Shown: positions 60,505 to 64,000 of the stretch, in pieces
How the letters are laid out: each line of letters begins with the position of its first letter
Position numbering within the stretch: the stretch's first letter is position 1
NCBI GenBank assembly: GCA_902495355.1
Contig: CABUWV010000008.1
Coordinates: forward strand, 1 to 64,000
From: an uncultured Collinsella sp.
Lineage (GTDB): Bacteria > Actinomycetota > Coriobacteriia > Coriobacteriales > Coriobacteriaceae
Direction: 5' to 3'
DNA: 64,000 nt
Program-made: the position numbers and the translations under genes
Notes under the pieces: generated by a model
What the model saw: the letters and a program-made list of their open reading frames with translations, nothing else
The model's database searches: none
Told to the model about the DNA's origin: nothing

Positions 60505-61380
60505 ATGGGCGAGCGGGTTTGTATGACGGGTGCCGGGCACTGCGGCGGAGCTGCGGGCGTGGATGCGAACGGTTATCCGGTCGAGACTACGGGTAACGCG
60601 GTGCTGGACATCTTGGAGCACCGCTCGTCCACGCGTGCCTTCGCGCGTGATGACGACGACCGTCCCGTGGCGGTGACCGACGAGCAGCGCGCAGCGATTT
60701 TGCATGCGGCGAGTCGCGCGCCGTCGGCGGGCGCCATGATGATGTATTCCATCGTGAGCATCCGCGAGCAGGCAACGCTCGACCGCCTGGCTGACCTGTG
60801 CGACCACCAGCCCATGATCGCCAAGGCGCCCTGGGCACTTATATTTGTGGTCGACTATGCCAAGTGGATCAATCTGTTTAAGCACGTGGGCTGCTTTGAG
60901 CCCGAGTTTGTAGAGCGTACGGGCAAGGCGCCCCGCCGCGCGCCGGGTCTGGGCGACTTTGCCATCGCGGCTCAGGATGCCGTGATCGCCGCGCAAAACG
61001 CCGTGGTTGCCGCCGAGGCCCTGGGGCTGGGGAGCTGCTATATCGGCGACATCGTCGAGAACGCCGAGGAAGTTGCCGCGCTGCTCGATCTGCCGCCCTA
61101 TACCATGCCGCTGTCGATGCTCATCATCGGCACGCCCCGTAAGGAGCGCCCGGCAATCGCGCACCCCGTGGTGAACCTGGTGCACGAGGAGCGCTACTGC
61201 CGTGCGGATGCCGCGACTATGGATGCGCAGGTGGCCGAGATGGATGCGATGTTTCGCCCGCACGCCCGCGAGGTGGGGGAGCGCGTCGTGGATATCTACA
61301 CCCGCAAGCACACGAGCCCCTTTATGGCCGAGATGAGCCGCTCCATGGAGTGGTGGTTCAAAAACTGGCTCGGAAAATGA
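60505..61380 (+). CDS. Nitroreductase-family protein, long form
   Basis: A 291-residue flavoprotein of the nitroreductase superfamily. HRSSTRAF and ASRAPSAGAMMMYSIV are the FMN-binding segments, and AAEALGLGSCYIGDIVENAEEVAALLDLP is the usual second half. A Cys- and Gly-rich start (MTGAGHCGGAAG) and a C-terminal extension of about 70 residues (KHTSPFMAEMSRSMEWWFKNWL) distinguish it from the short protein at 33738. The substrate is unknown. GAGGATAG precedes the ATG. The preceding gap 60291-60504 shows no gene. Confidence 0.85.
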   Translation: MGERVCMTGAGHCGGAAGVDANGYPVETTGNAVLDILEHRSSTRAFARDDDDRPVAVTDEQRAAILHAASRAPSAGAMMMYSIVSIREQATLDRLADLCDHQPMIAKAPWALIFVVDYAKWINLFKHVGCFEPEFVERTGKAPRRAPGLGDFAIAAQDAVIAAQNAVVAAEALGLGSCYIGDIVENAEEVAALLDLPPYTMPLSMLIIGTPRKERPAIAHPVVNLVHEERYCRADAATMDAQVAEMDAMFRPHAREVGERVVDIYTRKHTSPFMAEMSRSMEWWFKNWLGK

Positions 61381-61384
61381 CGAA

Positions 61385-61413
61385 TGTGACAAGGGGATAG
61401 TCCCTTTGTCACA
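61385..61413 (+). repeat. Hairpin with GGGATAG core
   Basis: TGTGACAAGGG pairs with CCCTTTGTCACA around GATAGT. It has the same arms as the hairpin at 39258 and likewise lies a few bases after a stop codon. Confidence 0.7.
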
Positions 61414-61497
61414 CTTCATATCGCCGCGGTGGCCTAAAGACTGTATAAATCTTTATCTAGCTGGGAAAACAGTGCATTAAAACATGGGCCGATTACC

Positions 61498-61503
61498 TAT
61501 AAT
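61498..61503 (+). promoter_or_regulatory. -10 box before kup
   Basis: A consensus TATAAT lies 36 bp before the kup start. No good -35 is present. No c-di-AMP riboswitch was recognised. Confidence 0.45.
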
Positions 61504-61538
61504 CCCTTCGAACATTAAAGTTGGGAGGAAACCGGCTT

Positions 61539-63566
61539 ATGGAACAAAAGGCCAAGGAGGCAGCCTCGCACGCTGCGATTCCTGTGAGCATCTCGGCGAT
61601 GCTCGTCACGCTGGGCGTGGTGTACGGCGATATCGGCACCAGCCCTATGTATGTAACCAAGGCGCTCGTTGCCGGCAACGGCGGCATCGGAAGCGTCACG
61701 GAGGAGTTCGTGCTCGGCGCGCTCTCCCTTGTCGTGTGGACGGTCACGCTGCTGACCACCATCAAGTATGTGCTCATCTCGCTGCGCGCCGATAACCATG
61801 GCGAGGGCGGCATCTTTGCCCTGTACAGCCTGGTCAAGCGTTGCGGCAAGTGGCTTATCATCCCCGCCATGCTGGGTGGCGCCGCGTTGCTCGCCGACGG
61901 CATCCTGACGCCGGCCGTTACCGTTACCACGGCCATCGAGGGCCTGCGCACTATCCCGGCGGTTCATGCCGTGCTGGGCGATGACCAGGGCCGCGTCGTC
62001 GCCATTACGCTCGCCATCATCATCGTGCTCTTCTTGGTACAGCGCATCGGTACGGCCAAGATCGGTCACGCCTTTGGCCCCATCATGACGCTGTGGTTCC
62101 TGTTCTTGGGCGGCACGGGTCTGTTCTTTGTCTTACAGCACCCCGCCGTGCTGCTGTGCCTCAACCCGCTCCGCGGCATCGCTTTTTTGTTGAGCCCCAA
62201 CAACCACGCGGGCATCATGATTCTGGGCAGCTGCTTCCTCGCCACCACCGGTGCCGAGGCGCTCTACTCCGACATGGGCCACGTCGGCCGCGGCAATATC
62301 TACGCTACCTGGCCGTTCGTTAAGTGCTGCCTGCTGCTGTCCTATATGGGCCAGGGCGCTTGGCTTATGAACAACGCTGCCAACCCCGAGCTCATGGGCA
62401 TTGCCGATCTCAACCCGTTCTACCAGATGCTCGCCCCGGGCCTGCGCCCGTTTGCCGTCGGCCTTTCCACCGTCGCGGCCATCATTGCCTCGCAGGCGCT
62501 TATCACCGGCGCATTCTCGCTGGTGTCCGAGGCCAGCCGTCTGGACCTCATGCCGCACATGCAGGTCTTCTACCCTGCCGAGACCAAGGGCCAGCTCTAC
62601 ATCCCCATGGTCAACAACGTCATGCTTGTCGGCTGCGTCATCGTGGTGCTGCTGTTCCAGAACTCGGCGCATATGGAAGCCGCCTACGGCCTTGCCATTA
62701 CGCTGACTATGATGTGCACCACGCTGCTGCTCTTCTTCTACCTGCACGAGGAGCGCAAGCTCAAGGTTGCTCCGTGGATCTTCGCGGCCTTCTTCCTTTT
62801 GCTCGAAGGCTTCTTCTTCGTGAGCTCGCTCACCAAGTTCTTCCACGGCGGCTACTTCACCATCCTCATGGCTGCACTCATCATGGGCATTATGGTGTGC
62901 TGGTACAACGGCACGGCGGTCGAGCAGCGCCAGTTTACACTGCTGCCGCTGCGCAGCTACCTGCCGCAGCTCAAGCGCCTGCGCGACGACGACCGTTACG
63001 AGCGCATGAGCGACAACGTCGTGTACCTGACCAAGGACACCCATACCGACTACATCGACCGCGACATCGTCTACTCGATTTTGGACAAGCATCCCAAGCG
63101 CGCTCGCGCCTGGTGGTTCGTGAATGTCGAGACCATGGACGAGCCGCATACCTTTGCCTATTCGGTCGAGACGTTCGGCACCGACTACGTGTTCCGCGTG
63201 CATCTGTACCTGGGCTACAAGATCAACCAGCGCGTCAATGCCTATCTGCGTCAGGTTGTTCAGGACCTGGCTGCCACCGGCGAGCTGCCGCCGCAGACGC
63301 ATGACTACTCGGTCTACAAGGATCCGGGTAACATCGGTACGTTCAAGTTCGTCCTGATCCGTAAACTTCTGGCGCCCGAAAGCGACGTTGAGCCCAGCGA
63401 GCGCACGGCCATCACGCTCAAGTACATCATCCGCCGCGCCGCCGGCACGCCTGCGCGTTGGTATGGCCTGGAGAACTCCAACGTGAGCTTTGAGTACGTG
63501 CCGCTGTTCACCAAGTTCAAGGCCGTGAACAAGATGCAGCGCCTGGCCCCCAACGAGCGGCCGTAG
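61539..63566 (+). CDS. kup: KUP-family potassium transporter
   Basis: A 675-residue K+/H+ symporter. The N-terminal signature LGVVYGDIGTSPMYV starts near residue 25. Twelve hydrophobic helices reach to about 450, and a cytoplasmic C-terminal domain of about 220 residues follows. FVLQHP, LATTGAEALYSDMGHVGRG and the conserved acidic residues of helix 2 are present. GGGAGGA with a nine-base spacer supports the ATG at 61539 over a TTG six codons upstream. The role is potassium uptake in the membrane. A small membrane protein gene follows after 61 bp. Confidence 0.95.
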   Translation: MEQKAKEAASHAAIPVSISAMLVTLGVVYGDIGTSPMYVTKALVAGNGGIGSVTEEFVLGALSLVVWTVTLLTTIKYVLISLRADNHGEGGIFALYSLVKRCGKWLIIPAMLGGAALLADGILTPAVTVTTAIEGLRTIPAVHAVLGDDQGRVVAITLAIIIVLFLVQRIGTAKIGHAFGPIMTLWFLFLGGTGLFFVLQHPAVLLCLNPLRGIAFLLSPNNHAGIMILGSCFLATTGAEALYSDMGHVGRGNIYATWPFVKCCLLLSYMGQGAWLMNNAANPELMGIADLNPFYQMLAPGLRPFAVGLSTVAAIIASQALITGAFSLVSEASRLDLMPHMQVFYPAETKGQLYIPMVNNVMLVGCVIVVLLFQNSAHMEAAYGLAITLTMMCTTLLLFFYLHEERKLKVAPWIFAAFFLLLEGFFFVSSLTKFFHGGYFTILMAALIMGIMVCWYNGTAVEQRQFTLLPLRSYLPQLKRLRDDDRYERMSDNVVYLTKDTHTDYIDRDIVYSILDKHPKRARAWWFVNVETMDEPHTFAYSVETFGTDYVFRVHLYLGYKINQRVNAYLRQVVQDLAATGELPPQTHDYSVYKDPGNIGTFKFVLIRKLLAPESDVEPSERTAITLKYIIRRAAGTPARWYGLENSNVSFEYVPLFTKFKAVNKMQRLAPNERP

Positions 63567-63627
63567 GCGCCGACGGGTTGCACGGAGTTGGTTTTCGATG
63601 GACAAGATTGAGACCGGGGAGGCAAAC

Positions 63628-63822
63628 ATGGATGCAAAGATGCTTGATGGCCGCGAGGTGGTTGCCGAGCTGGTACGTGAGGCACGCGCCGACGCCGCCG
63701 AAGATCGGTTCTTTACGAATCGTGCCAACATGGACATGGCCGACCGCGTGATCTCGATCGTGGTGACGCTGCTTGTCGCGGCGTGCGTTTGCGCGCTGCT
63801 CGCACACGTGCTGTTTGTCTAG
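63628..63822 (+). CDS. Small membrane protein after kup
   Basis: A 64-residue protein. An acidic, charged first half (MLDGREVVAELVREARADAAEDRFF) is followed by one hydrophobic helix (about 40-62, VISIVVTLLVAACVCALLAHVLF). GGGGAGG five bases before the ATG at 63628 gives a better start than the ATG at 63598. Its position directly behind kup suggests a small partner or a merely co-transcribed protein. No family is recognised. Confidence 0.65.
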   Translation: MDAKMLDGREVVAELVREARADAAEDRFFTNRANMDMADRVISIVVTLLVAACVCALLAHVLFV

Positions 63823-63870
63823 CGACCGCCGGTCGTAGAAGGCTTTACACTTGGAACCACCACAAGGGAA

Positions 63871-63907
63871 ACCACCACAAAGGTGCCTGTCCCTTTGTGG
63901 TGGTTTT
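63871..63907 (+). repeat. Hairpin with TGTCCC core, terminator-like
   Basis: ACCACCACAAAGG pairs with CCTTTGTGGTGGT (around TGCCTGT), followed by TTTT. ACCACCACAA also occurs at 63856-63865 as an extra direct copy. It could terminate the kup operon. Confidence 0.7.
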
Positions 63908-63934
63908 TGTTTTTGAGAGAGGGGCGGGGCGCTG

Positions 63935-64000
63935 ATGGACGTCCGTACGGACGGCGATATTGCCGATAGCTTTTGGTGGCGGCGCACAACGCTGACGCGC
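63935..64000 (+). CDS. Start of a coding region, cut by the window end
   Basis: An ATG at 63935 opens a frame of 22 codons (MDVRTDGDIADSFWWRRTTL...) that runs off the end. GAGAGGGGCGGGG upstream could be a ribosome site. It is too short to identify. Confidence 0.35.
   Translation, partial: MDVRTDGDIADSFWWRRTTLTR

Noticed and set aside
61414..61538. c-di-AMP (ydaO) riboswitch before kup
   Set aside because: The leader is too short and lacks the conserved purine-rich blocks of that class. Only a -10 box is visible.

Overview
The window reads as a contiguous piece of a high-GC, Gram-positive gut actinobacterium. Collinsella (Coriobacteriia) is the best fit. This is an inference from the tilS-hpt-ftsH order, two surface proteins ending in an LANTG sorting signal, an HspR-type (HAIR-like) motif upstream of an Hsp20 gene, the SRP RNA of the short bacterial type, and the dense small-palindrome content between genes. 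No sequence search was possible.

Layout. 1-160: 3' end of a 5S rRNA and the rRNA operon terminator. 0.2-9.1 kb: housekeeping genes (Hsp20, a YycJ-like MBL hydrolase, tilS-hpt-ftsH, an aminotransferase, a PHP phosphoesterase). 9.1-15.6 kb: an rlmD-type rRNA methyltransferase, a Tat-signal amino-acid ABC importer (three overlapping genes) and an EF-G-like protein with decayed GTPase motifs. 15.7-24.3 kb: an exported nuclease, a LacI regulator and a sugar operon (PTS EIIBC, a GatZ/KbaZ-type protein, a TalC/FSA-type aldolase, split transketolase, PTS EIIA). 24.4-34.8 kb: LarE, a HAD hydrolase, a second LacI regulator, glmS, a GntR regulator divergent from a YeiH-type exporter, a Fis-type regulator with a broken AAA+ domain, and a nitroreductase. 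35.0-39.3 kb: a MarR regulator with a heterodimeric ABC exporter. 39.4-46.0 kb: cysE, a DedA protein, ilvE, lemA, a TetR regulator, tRNA-Ser(UGA) and an in-frame TadA-glycerate kinase fusion. 46.0-47.9 kb: a cluster of long palindromes around the SRP RNA, then an LANTG coiled-coil protein. 48.1-51.9 kb: a second heterodimeric ABC exporter. 52.0-58.0 kb: a flavodoxin, then a 1362-residue wall-anchored protein bracketed on both sides by mirror-image repeat blocks. 58.0-64.0 kb: an LTA-synthase-like sulfatase, a nitroreductase, a KUP potassium transporter, a small membrane protein and the start of one more gene.

The most unusual content is in the intergenic DNA. A roughly 130-bp hairpin element occurs three times. 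Its core is conserved and shows paired base changes, while its long outer arms differ at every locus yet still match each other. A BIME-like family of alternating inverted 15-mers forms two arrays on either side of the giant surface-protein gene. A family of short hairpins carrying a GGGACAG-type core lies at about nine gene boundaries. Two MITE-like elements (about 160 and 200 bp) also occur. No transposase, prophage or CRISPR array is visible. Any enzyme that moves these repeats must be encoded elsewhere.
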